The translations under genes were made by a program, and so were the position numbers. Source: Algoriphagus lutimaris (GTDB lineage: Bacteria; Bacteroidota; Bacteroidia; Cytophagales; Cyclobacteriaceae). Taken from it: a stretch of 64,000 nucleotides of DNA. How positions within the stretch are numbered: the stretch's first letter is position 1; every line of letters begins with the position of its first letter. Shown one piece after another: positions 37,301 through 43,266 of the stretch. The notes under the pieces were generated by a model. It had not been told where the DNA came from. It did no database searches and saw only the letters and a list, made by a program, of their open reading frames with translations. Location of the stretch: NCBI RefSeq assembly GCF_017051705.1, contig NZ_JAFIDJ010000001.1, forward strand, positions 806,001 to 870,000, read 5' to 3'.

Positions 37301-37624
37301 ACAAAGCCAACGTTGGCAATGTTTAATGAAGCAAACTACTCGGATGGACATTGTTTTGCTTGTGGGTATACCGATTTAGGAATTGGAAAAACGGTTGGGA
37401 TGCCTACACCTGGTACTTGTTCATTTGCTGGATGGGAGAGTTTACCAGATGGAGGCAGATGGGGAGCAGTGCCAATTTCTGCTAAGAACAAAGCTGGTGA
37501 GTGGTTAGAAAACAATGAAACCCGACCTCAATTTGAAGTGAAAAATATGCCTGGAAAAATTGATCAGGGAATTGACCAACAATTAGAAAAGGCGATTGAG
37601 GAGTTATTAAAAGAAATTGATTAG
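34391..37624 (+). CDS. Tricorn-type S41 serine protease with N-terminal beta-propellers
   Basis: A 1077-residue exported protease: signal peptide MRSLVSSFVSLLFILVGNLSFA|Q; two propeller blocks of PD40/TolB-like repeats (about 30-330 and 340-560), each repeat with S-P-D-G or similar turns; a Lys/Glu/Asp-rich linker (about 570-600); a further propeller/C1 region; a PDZ domain (about 775-860); and the S41 core. I-G-E-L-N-V-S-H-A-G-A-R holds the putative catalytic His, G-V-I-V-D-T-R-F-N-G-G-G-D is the S41 oxyanion region, and N-Y-S-D-G-H-C-F contains the probable nucleophile Ser. Homologues process peptides; being secreted, it is likely a periplasmic peptidase. Confidence 0.88.
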   Translation: MRSLVSSFVSLLFILVGNLSFAQSTPQWMRYPAISPDGSQIAFTFKGDLYLVSSLGGKAQQITFHEAHDYKPVWSKDGKQIAFASDRYGNFDVFLMDATGGPATRLTYHSNDEQPFDFSADDQNVIFGATRMDIAEHRQYPTGSQPELYQVPRKSGRVDQIWTIPAEYVQTNKDGSKLIYHDKKGGENEWRKHHQSGIARDIWMYDRNSNSHTMLTSFYGEDRNPVFSPDESEIYYLSEANGSFNVFSMPVSDPSKSIALTNFEGFPVRFLTISDSGLMSFGYDGELYTMAIGGSPKKLEVSIQTQAISNPDNFIAINGGVREMVISPNGKEIAFIARGEVFVTSVDGSLTKRITNTPEQESFLEFSPDGKSVIYSSERDGKWSIYQSKKVRDEEPFFYASTHLTEEPLISLDQDAYEGKFSPDGKKIAYVEGRRTLKVMDLASKETVTLMTPEELFHMRDGDQYYTWSPDSKWLLATYRPTMANSEVVLLDATGAQKMKNLTRSGYGDNSATWVNGGKQMLWFSNRDGMRSYATSGRSQDDVYSMFFDKEAWDKFTMSKEDFDLMKEIEKSNKKEEEGDKSKSDKKDDKKVEDIMFDWEGLEERKARLTIHSSNLGDAVLSKDGEKLFYLTSFEKGMNLWSTNLRTKETKQEIALDASYGSLMWDKDLKNLFLLSNGSISKIDPESMKKENVKISGEMTYDSNAEREYMFEHIWLRTKGIFYTPDMHGVDWDAAKVAYEKYLPSIGNSYEFAEMISEMIGELNVSHAGARYSRSISMADETASLGVFWDYEFEGDGVKIEEVIAGGPLDKADLSIKPGMVIQKIDGVTISADQDFAKFLNRKADKFTLLEVVDPSSGSSQQVTIKPISLREENQLLYKRWVKKNQEEVTEASDGKLGYVHIPGMSDGPYRNVYEEMMGKYHDTEGVIVDTRFNGGGDLVADLAMFFTGEKFLTYATEDRDVGYEPTARWTKPTLAMFNEANYSDGHCFACGYTDLGIGKTVGMPTPGTCSFAGWESLPDGGRWGAVPISAKNKAGEWLENNETRPQFEVKNMPGKIDQGIDQQLEKAIEELLKEID

Positions 37625-37642
37625 ATAATACTTCTTGAACAT

Positions 37643-37672
37643 AAAAAAACCTGGCATTCGCCAGGTTTTTTT
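37643..37672. terminator. Bidirectional terminator after tricorn-like gene
   Basis: AAAAAACCTGGC stem with 4-nt loop and T-run (37644-37655/37660-37671) between convergent genes. Confidence 0.9.
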
Positions 37673-37691
37673 GCATATTCTTTATTTTGAA

Positions 37692-38021
37692 TTATTGATA
37701 CTCTTTGGTATTCAATGTTTCGTCATTTTTAAAGAAGTCTGTTAGTTTACCGAAGGAGTTTTCGAAATATCCTTCAAGCATTTTTTTGATGATAAATGTT
37801 CTGTATTCGTCTTTTGAAACAATTGGAAAATACTCGTGGCTTTTTCCGTAGGACTTGTGACTTACAAAACCTTTTCTTTCCAAAATCCTAACAATAGTGG
37901 ATACCGTATTGTATGCTGGCTTTGGCTCTGACATTGCTGCAAGGATGTCTTTAACAAACCCCCTTTCAATGTCCCAGAGGATCTGCATAATCTCCTCTTC
38001 TGCTCTAGTTAATGGTTTCAT
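37692..38021 (-). CDS. BlaI/MecI/CopY-family transcriptional repressor
   Basis: A 109-residue winged-helix protein: L-T-R-A-E-E-E-I-M-Q-I-L-W at the start, recognition helix in P-A-Y-N-T-V-S-T-I-V-R-I-L-E-R-K-G-F, then the wing S-Y-G-K-S-H-E-Y-F-P-I-V and a short dimerisation tail. Such repressors are normally inactivated by an adjacent BlaR1/MecR1-type M56 sensor protease. None is present on either side, so the inducer and targets are unknown. Confidence 0.9.
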   Translation of the reverse strand: MKPLTRAEEEIMQILWDIERGFVKDILAAMSEPKPAYNTVSTIVRILERKGFVSHKSYGKSHEYFPIVSKDEYRTFIIKKMLEGYFENSFGKLTDFFKNDETLNTKEYQ

Positions 38022-38162
38022 AAAATTTTAGGCGTTAAGTTTTAAATCGTAGAGAAAATTATTCGTTTAGTTTGGTAAAAGCAAACAAATCTTTAGTTAA
38101 ATTCTATTTTTACTACAAATTAAAGCTTTTTAGTACAAAAAAAACGCTTTAAAAAGTCCAAG

Positions 38163-38192
38163 AAACAAAAAAGCCTCCATCTGGAGGCTTTT
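38163..38192 (-). terminator. Terminator of the acyl-CoA desaturase gene
   Basis: AAAAGCCTCC/GGAGGCTTTT stem (38169-38178/38183-38192) with a T-rich tract on the minus strand, 4 bp after the desaturase stop. Confidence 0.85.
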
Positions 38193-38196
38193 GATT

Positions 38197-38946
38197 TTAG
38201 GAGGTTCTTAATTTTATGATCTTGGTTGCATGCAACAGTTTTACAATGGGGTAGGTGGGGTCAAATTCATACCATTTGACAGCAAAATTTGGTCTATTGG
38301 GTAATTTGTGATGATTGTTTTGAAATAATTCACCCAACATTAAAACATCTAATAGCAGGCTGTTTTTGGATTTGTCATTATTGTCAAAGTTGGCATATCC
38401 ATATTTATGACCACTCCAGTTGACAATAGCACCATGGACAGGTCCCATTAAGAAATGAATAGGCAATAAGAAATACATCCACCAATGAGTGCCTGGAAGT
38501 TCAAATACTGAAATACAAAGTACATAGATAAGTACGTACAATAATCCCCATGCAACTCGGATATACATAGTGTCTGCAAACCTGTCAAATTTATTCCAAT
38601 CAGGGATGTCTTTTGAAAAACGTTCCTCGGGAGTCAGCTTAAAACTGAAATAATCATTATAAATATTTTTAGTCTTCCACATCATGGTGAATAGATTTTC
38701 GGTATGATGTGGACTATGAGGATCTTTTGGAGTATCGGAATAAGCATGGTGCATTCTATGTAGAATCGCATAAGCTCGAGGTGATAAATAGGAGCTTCCT
38801 TGCCAGATCCAAGTAAATAAATAGAAAAAGCGTTCCCAATACTTGTTCATCACAAACATTTGGTGAGCGGCGTATCTATGAAGAAAGAAACTCTGGCAGA
38901 ATAAAGAGAAATACCAGTGTAACAGAAAGAAAATTATAATAATCAC
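38197..38946 (-). CDS. Acyl-CoA (delta-9-type) fatty-acid desaturase
   Basis: A 249-residue membrane diiron desaturase with the three His boxes: H-R-Y-A-A-H (about 23-28), H-R-M-H-H-A-Y-S-D-T (about 64-73) and F-Q-N-N-H-H-K-L-P. It introduces a cis double bond into membrane acyl chains. The protein is short at the N-terminus, with the first His box following directly after one helix, and the ATG fits a promoter 28 bp upstream. A role in membrane-fluidity control is inferred from the family. Confidence 0.88.
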   Translation of the reverse strand: MIIIIFFLLHWYFSLFCQSFFLHRYAAHQMFVMNKYWERFFYLFTWIWQGSSYLSPRAYAILHRMHHAYSDTPKDPHSPHHTENLFTMMWKTKNIYNDYFSFKLTPEERFSKDIPDWNKFDRFADTMYIRVAWGLLYVLIYVLCISVFELPGTHWWMYFLLPIHFLMGPVHGAIVNWSGHKYGYANFDNNDKSKNSLLLDVLMLGELFQNNHHKLPNRPNFAVKWYEFDPTYPIVKLLHATKIIKLRTS

Positions 38947-38973
38947 TAGTTGTAGGTTTTATTAATTGACTTA

Positions 38974-38981
38974 CAAATATA
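38974..38981 (-). promoter_or_regulatory. -7 element of the desaturase gene
   Basis: Minus-strand TATATTTG, with a predicted leader of about 22 nt. Confidence 0.6.
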
Positions 38982-39089
38982 AACCTCTCCTGAATAAAAA
39001 AGTTAATTTTTCTCAGTAGACTTTGGAGTTGAGTATGTGATAAAAATCAGTTTTTGATTTTTTTTAAATAAATTATGTATAATTAGTTT

Positions 39090-39455
39090 ATGGAAAACTC
39101 ATCAAAAGCTGGAAATTTTTTAGTCAAAATAATAATAGGTGGCATCTCAGTATTAATTGCAGAATTTTTATTACCAGGAATTCACGTGGACTCGGTTGTA
39201 ACAGGATTTATACTTGCAGCCGTCATTATTTTAATTAATTTGACGATTAAGCCCCTATTGATCATTCTTACATTGCCTATTACAATATTGACTCTAGGGA
39301 TTTTTTTGCTGGTAATTAATGCCGCCATGCTGCTATTGGCAGCTGAAATTATTCCTGGGTTTTCGGTAGATGGCTTCTGGTGGGCCTTGTTTTTCGCTGT
39401 CTTACTTAGCATTATCAATTCCCTTTTCGGAAATAGTTTGGATTCAATAAACTAG
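39090..39455 (+). CDS. PF04020-type (phage holin family 4) small membrane protein
   Basis: 121 residues with four transmembrane helices (about 10-28, 34-54, 58-80, 90-112) and the family pattern L-L-P-G-I-H-V-D-S, N-L-T-I-K-P-L-L-I-I-L-T-L-P-I-T-I-L-T-L-G and P-G-F-S-V-D-G-F-W-W-A-L. Despite the 'holin' label, such proteins are common in non-phage loci, and there is no phage context here. Function unknown. Its 3' end overlaps the convergent AlbA_2 gene by 12 bp. Confidence 0.85.
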   Translation: MENSSKAGNFLVKIIIGGISVLIAEFLLPGIHVDSVVTGFILAAVIILINLTIKPLLIILTLPITILTLGIFLLVINAAMLLLAAEIIPGFSVDGFWWALFFAVLLSIINSLFGNSLDSIN

Positions 39456-39875
39456 CCGATTTTGATCTCCTACTCTGATGTATTTACGTTTGATTCCTGA
39501 TTTGTCTTCACAATAGATGGTGGGGCCTTCAGATTTTTTTACTTCCACTACTAGAATCCACTTTTCTGAATTTGTTTTCTTGCTTTCTTCGTCTTTCCAT
39601 AAGAAGTTATGCATTGAAATGGAGACTTTGGGTGTACAAAAACTTTCATTAGCCTGATCTATCATAAACCTTTCCTCATTCAAATCAATTCCGATTACTT
39701 TCTTTTGATCATTAATTCCAATAATCAAAATTCCTCCATCAGTGTTGGCCATGGCAGCTAGGCTTCTAGCAATTTTTGAAGTTGACGTAACTTTTAGCTT
39801 GAAATCCAAAGTTTTATTTTCTGTAGAATTGATTAGATTTTTTATAAATTCCTCGCTAAAGAATGTAGATTTCAT
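39444..39875 (-). CDS. AlbA_2 (Schlafen-like) domain protein
   Basis: A 143-residue protein consisting almost entirely of an AlbA_2 domain: E-N-K-T-L-D-F-K at the start, then K-I-A-R-S-L-A-A-M-A-N-T-D-G-G-I-L-I-I-G-I and a final R-K-Y-I-R-V-G-D-Q-N-R. AlbA_2 domains usually sit at the N-terminus of longer transcriptional regulators or ATPases. Here there is no second domain. It may bind nucleic acid; the stand-alone form is unexplained. Confidence 0.85.
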   Translation of the reverse strand: MKSTFFSEEFIKNLINSTENKTLDFKLKVTSTSKIARSLAAMANTDGGILIIGINDQKKVIGIDLNEERFMIDQANESFCTPKVSISMHNFLWKDEESKKTNSEKWILVVEVKKSEGPTIYCEDKSGIKRKYIRVGDQNRLVY

Positions 39876-39971
39876 TTTATTCGTTTAGATTTTGAATGTA
39901 TATTAAACATCTATTTAGTACTATAGAGTCAAAATTTGATAAAACATATTAGTCGATAAAATTTTTATACG

Positions 39972-40538
39972 ATGTCCATAATAAATGCGGGATTTGATCC
40001 AGAAAATATTGAAAAGCTCAAGTCTGAGTTAAAGAAGGCAAATAGACCTTACAAGATTATACCTGATGAAGAAAATTCTGATGAATTTGTAAATTTTTAT
40101 TTCATAGGAATGTATGAAGGTAAAGAGGTGATTTATGATGCGGCTTTGTATACACTAAGGTTGCACCATGCCAGTGAAGTTTATGAAATCGCAGAGCATG
40201 AGGCAGCAAAAAAATTCCCTAACTTCAATGGGATATCCTATGAAGAAGATGAGAATGGAAATATGTTGCCATTGACAAGTGAGCAAGAAGAAGTGGGTTG
40301 GTTTATCACGGAAATGATCATGGAAATGGAAGAAGAGGAAGCAGTAAAGGTTCAGGAATTTGTTGACATTGATACGCATCATGATTTCGGAATCGGTCTT
40401 GACGCTGCTTTAAATGTAGAATTCATTGATGATAAAGTCATTAAAAAGTTTATTAAAGAATTTAATGACGATACCATTACCCTAGACGAAACCATGTATG
40501 CTTTTCAATCAGAAGAGGAGGATATTGAAGGAGATTAA
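39972..40538 (+). CDS. Acidic conserved hypothetical protein (188 aa)
   Basis: A soluble protein, strongly acidic, with no signal peptide or membrane segment. Conserved-looking stretches include A-L-Y-T-L-R-L-H-H-A-S-E-V-Y-E-I-A-E-H-E-A and D-I-D-T-H-H-D-F-G-I-G-L-D-A-A-L-N-V-E. The end is a run of E/D. I do not recognise the family. It has its own terminator and no operon partner. Confidence 0.7.
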   Translation: MSIINAGFDPENIEKLKSELKKANRPYKIIPDEENSDEFVNFYFIGMYEGKEVIYDAALYTLRLHHASEVYEIAEHEAAKKFPNFNGISYEEDENGNMLPLTSEQEEVGWFITEMIMEMEEEEAVKVQEFVDIDTHHDFGIGLDAALNVEFIDDKVIKKFIKEFNDDTITLDETMYAFQSEEEDIEGD

Positions 40539-40565
40539 TTCAACTGGAAAAAACACTTTCTCTTT

Positions 40566-40594
40566 ACGCTTGTTTAAGTACAAGCGTTTTTTTT
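40566..40594 (+). terminator. Terminator whose T-tract abuts the next start codon
   Basis: Stem ACGCTTGT/ACAAGCGT (40566-40573/40580-40587) followed by an unbroken T-run to 40594. The next base is the A of the ATG of the HDAC-family gene. Confidence 0.8.
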
Positions 40595-41497
40595 ATGCTT
40601 AAAATTGCTTATTCAACCATATATGCCCACCCGCTTCCTGCTGGACATCGATTTCCAATGGAGAAATATGCCCTCCTACCACAACAATTGATGTATGAAG
40701 GAACTGCTACAGAAGAAAATTTCTTTGATCCTGACCTGTTTGGGGAAGAGGTGATTTTATCTACACATAAATTAACTTATTGGGAAAGGCTTAAGAATTT
40801 GGAATTGACTAAATCCGAGATCCGGAAAACAGGTTTTCCTTTGAGTAAGGATTTGGTAGATAGGGAGGTGAAGATTCTTTCAGGGTCTATTCAATCTGCC
40901 CTTTTCGCCAAAGAACAAGGAATAGCTATGAATATTGCTGGAGGTACTCACCATGCATACTCTGACCGGGGAGAGGGTTTTTGCTTGCTGAATGATTTGG
41001 CTGTTACTGCCAATTACTTGATTCAACATCAACATGCTTCAAAAGTATTGATTGTTGATTTGGATGTACATCAGGGAAATGGGACTGCTGAGATTTTTCA
41101 AAACGTCAAAGAGGTATTTACTTTCAGTATGCATGGACAGTCCAATTATCCTATGCACAAAGAAAAATCAGATTTGGATGTGGGCTTACCTGATAAAATC
41201 GAGGACAAGGAATACCTCTATCTTCTTAATACTCACCTAAATAAAATTTTAGAAGAATTTGATGCAGATTTTATACTCTATCAATCAGGTGTGGATGTTC
41301 TTAAAACAGATAAATTAGGAAAACTTGCGCTATCCTTGGAAGGCGTAATGGCTAGAGATAAAATTGTTTTGGAACTTGCTCACCAAAACGAAATTCCAAT
41401 CATGTGTTGCATGGGAGGAGGTTATTCACCTCAAATAAAGGATATTATAGATGCCCATGCACAAGTCTATCGGTTAGCTCAGGAAATATTTTTTTGA
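40595..41497 (+). CDS. Histone-deacetylase-family (acetoin-utilisation-type) protein
   Basis: A 300-residue zinc hydrolase of the arginase/deacetylase fold. G-G-T-H-H-A-Y-S-D-R-G-E-G-F-C is the His-His active site, V-D-L-D-V-H-Q-G-N-G-T carries the Asp/His zinc ligands, and Y-Q-S-G-V-D-V-L the last Asp. Bacterial members deacetylate small molecules or polyamines or lysines. The substrate is unknown. The N-terminus I-A-Y-S-T-I-Y-A-H-P-L-P-A-G-H-R-F-P-M matches the family, so the start directly after the upstream terminator is probably correct. Confidence 0.88.
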   Translation: MLKIAYSTIYAHPLPAGHRFPMEKYALLPQQLMYEGTATEENFFDPDLFGEEVILSTHKLTYWERLKNLELTKSEIRKTGFPLSKDLVDREVKILSGSIQSALFAKEQGIAMNIAGGTHHAYSDRGEGFCLLNDLAVTANYLIQHQHASKVLIVDLDVHQGNGTAEIFQNVKEVFTFSMHGQSNYPMHKEKSDLDVGLPDKIEDKEYLYLLNTHLNKILEEFDADFILYQSGVDVLKTDKLGKLALSLEGVMARDKIVLELAHQNEIPIMCCMGGGYSPQIKDIIDAHAQVYRLAQEIFF

Positions 41498-41536
41498 ATC
41501 TTTAACTGATTTTAACGGAAGCTGCAGCTTGAGTCC

Positions 41537-41566
41537 CTTGCAAAATCAATACTTTCTTTATATTTG
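41537..41566 (+). promoter_or_regulatory. Sigma-A promoter of the OmpH gene
   Basis: TTG (41538-41540), 18-bp spacer, TATATTTG (41559-41566). Predicted transcript start near 41572, about 23 nt before the GTG start. Confidence 0.7.
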
Positions 41567-41594
41567 CGCCCTTGTCAACCATAAAGAATAAAAA

Positions 41595-42194
41595 GTGAAA
41601 AAAGGATTAAAACTGTTCGGTATCCTAGGATTAGCCACAGTACTATTCTACGGATGTAACCAACCTGCTGCTACATCATCTGAGGGTTCTACTCCAGCAA
41701 CTACTACGGCCAGCGGTGATTTGAAAGTAGCATTCGTCTATACGGACTCTGTGATTAACAAATATGAATACTTTGTAAAGAAGTCTGAAGAGATCACAGA
41801 AAAAGGCAAAAAATTTGAAGGTGAGCTTCAAAGTAGAGCTCAAGGGTTTGAGCGAGAAGTAGCTAACTTTCAGCAGTCTGCAAATAGTATGACACAAAAC
41901 CAAGCATTGGCTAAACAAGATGAACTTGGTAAGAAACAACAAAATTTAATGACCTATAGAGATAACTTGATGCAGGAACTTTCTGTGGATGAGGCAAATC
42001 TCTATAATGAAGTATACACTCAGGTTCAGGAATATTTAGATAACTACGCAAAGGAAAACTCTCTTGATGTTATTTTATCCTACACTAGAGGTGGTGCTGT
42101 ATGGTATGCAAGTGATGCAATGGATGTTACAAACGCTGTTATTGAAGGTTTGAATAAAAAGTACAATAGTACTTCTACCGATTCAGCAAAATAA
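41595..42194 (+). CDS. OmpH/Skp-family periplasmic chaperone, probable lipoprotein
   Basis: GTG start. The N-terminus (MKKGLKLFGILGLATVLFYGC) has a lipobox with Cys21, followed by a Ser/Thr/Pro linker. The rest is the Skp design: a short beta segment (L-K-V-A-F-V-Y-T-D-S), a long coiled coil of about 90 residues, and the closing I-L-S-Y-T-R-G-G-A-V-W-Y-A-S-D-A-M-D-V-T. Skp trimers hold unfolded outer-membrane proteins in the periplasm. A lipid anchor would tether it to a membrane, unlike soluble E. coli Skp. Confidence 0.88.
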   Translation: MKKGLKLFGILGLATVLFYGCNQPAATSSEGSTPATTTASGDLKVAFVYTDSVINKYEYFVKKSEEITEKGKKFEGELQSRAQGFEREVANFQQSANSMTQNQALAKQDELGKKQQNLMTYRDNLMQELSVDEANLYNEVYTQVQEYLDNYAKENSLDVILSYTRGGAVWYASDAMDVTNAVIEGLNKKYNSTSTDSAK

Positions 42195-42216
42195 AAACAG
42201 GCATATTTTGATATTT

Positions 42217-42244
42217 AAAAGCCCGGCAAAGTCCGGGTTTTTTT
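42217..42244 (+). terminator. Terminator after OmpH gene
   Basis: AAAGCCCGG/CCGGGTTTT stem with one G-U pair, a 6-7 nt loop and a T-run ending at 42244. Confidence 0.85.
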
Positions 42245-42292
42245 GTGCTGAAATTTTAGGTAATTTTACGGCTCTAATGAAACAATGAACGA

Positions 42293-43264
42293 ATGAAAAT
42301 CACGGAATTTTTAAAACACAATTACCGTCATTTTAATGCTGCATCTTTAATTGATGCTGCTGAGGGATACAAAACCCATCTTGATAACGGTGGTAAAATG
42401 ATGATTACTCTTGCCGGAGCCATGTCTACTGCTGAATTGGGTATTTCCTTGGCAGAGATGATCCGTCAGGATAAAGTACAAATTATCACCTGTACAGGAG
42501 CTAACCTGGAAGAAGATGTTTTTAACCTAGTGGCTCATGATTATTATGAGCGAATTCCTAATTACAGGGAATTGACACCTGCTCAAGAACAGGATCTGGT
42601 GGAGCGTCATATGAACCGTGTAACTGACACCTGTATTCCTGAAATGGAAGCCATGAGGAGAATTGAAAATGTGATTTTGGAAGAATGGGAGAAGGCAGAC
42701 CAAGCAGGTGAAGCTTATTTTCCTCACGAGTTCTTTTACAAAATACTTCTTTCTGGAAAATTGGAACAGTATTATCAAATTGATCCAAAAGATAGCTGGT
42801 TGCTAGAAGCAGCCAAGAAAAACCTGCCGATCATTGTTCCAGGATGGGAGGATTCCACGCTAGGTAACATGTTTGCAGGTCATGTGATTTCGGGAGATAT
42901 TAAAAATGTTCATACGGTTAAAACCGGAATTCAGTATATGATTTACCTTGCTGATTGGTATACAAATACGGCAACTGATGAAAGTACCATTGGATTTTTC
43001 CAAATTGGCGGGGGAATTGCAGGAGATTTCCCTATCTGCGTGGTACCAATGTTGCATCAGGATTTACAAAGAGATAATGTTCCACTTTGGGGATATTTTT
43101 GTCAGATTTCTGATTCTACCACTTCTTATGGTTCTTATTCTGGTGCTGTTCCAAATGAAAAAATCACTTGGGGCAAACTGGGGATGGAGACACCAAAGTA
43201 CATTATTGAGTCTGATGCAACTATTGTGGCCCCGCTGGTATTTGCCATCGTTTTGGGTCAATAA
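42293..43264 (+). CDS. Deoxyhypusine-synthase-family protein lacking the canonical Lys
   Basis: A 323-residue protein clearly of the DHS fold: the N-terminal M-M-I-T-L-A-G-A-M-S-T-A-E-L-G block, T-C-T-G-A-N-L-E-E-D, P-G-W-E-D-S-T-L-G-N-M, and G-S-Y-S-G-A-V-P-N-E-K-I-T-W-G-K-L near the end. Eukaryotic DHS uses a lysine in a GGG..KH motif to carry the butylamine intermediate. The equivalent here is F-Q-I-G-G-G-I-A-G-D-F-P, with no Lys. Bacteria lack eIF5A, so the likely chemistry is polyamine transfer or another NAD-dependent reaction; unknown. The OmpA gene starts 2 bp after its stop. Confidence 0.85.
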   Translation: MKITEFLKHNYRHFNAASLIDAAEGYKTHLDNGGKMMITLAGAMSTAELGISLAEMIRQDKVQIITCTGANLEEDVFNLVAHDYYERIPNYRELTPAQEQDLVERHMNRVTDTCIPEMEAMRRIENVILEEWEKADQAGEAYFPHEFFYKILLSGKLEQYYQIDPKDSWLLEAAKKNLPIIVPGWEDSTLGNMFAGHVISGDIKNVHTVKTGIQYMIYLADWYTNTATDESTIGFFQIGGGIAGDFPICVVPMLHQDLQRDNVPLWGYFCQISDSTTSYGSYSGAVPNEKITWGKLGMETPKYIIESDATIVAPLVFAIVLGQ

Positions 43265-43266
43265 TA

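Noticed and set aside
39090-39455. 'Phage holin' label as a sign of prophage
   Set aside because: No other phage gene is nearby and this family is common in ordinary bacterial loci, so I do not call a prophage.
41520-41536. Palindrome AAGCTGCAGCTT upstream of the OmpH promoter
   Set aside because: Short, self-complementary without loop or T-run, and not repeated elsewhere that I could see. Weak evidence for an operator.
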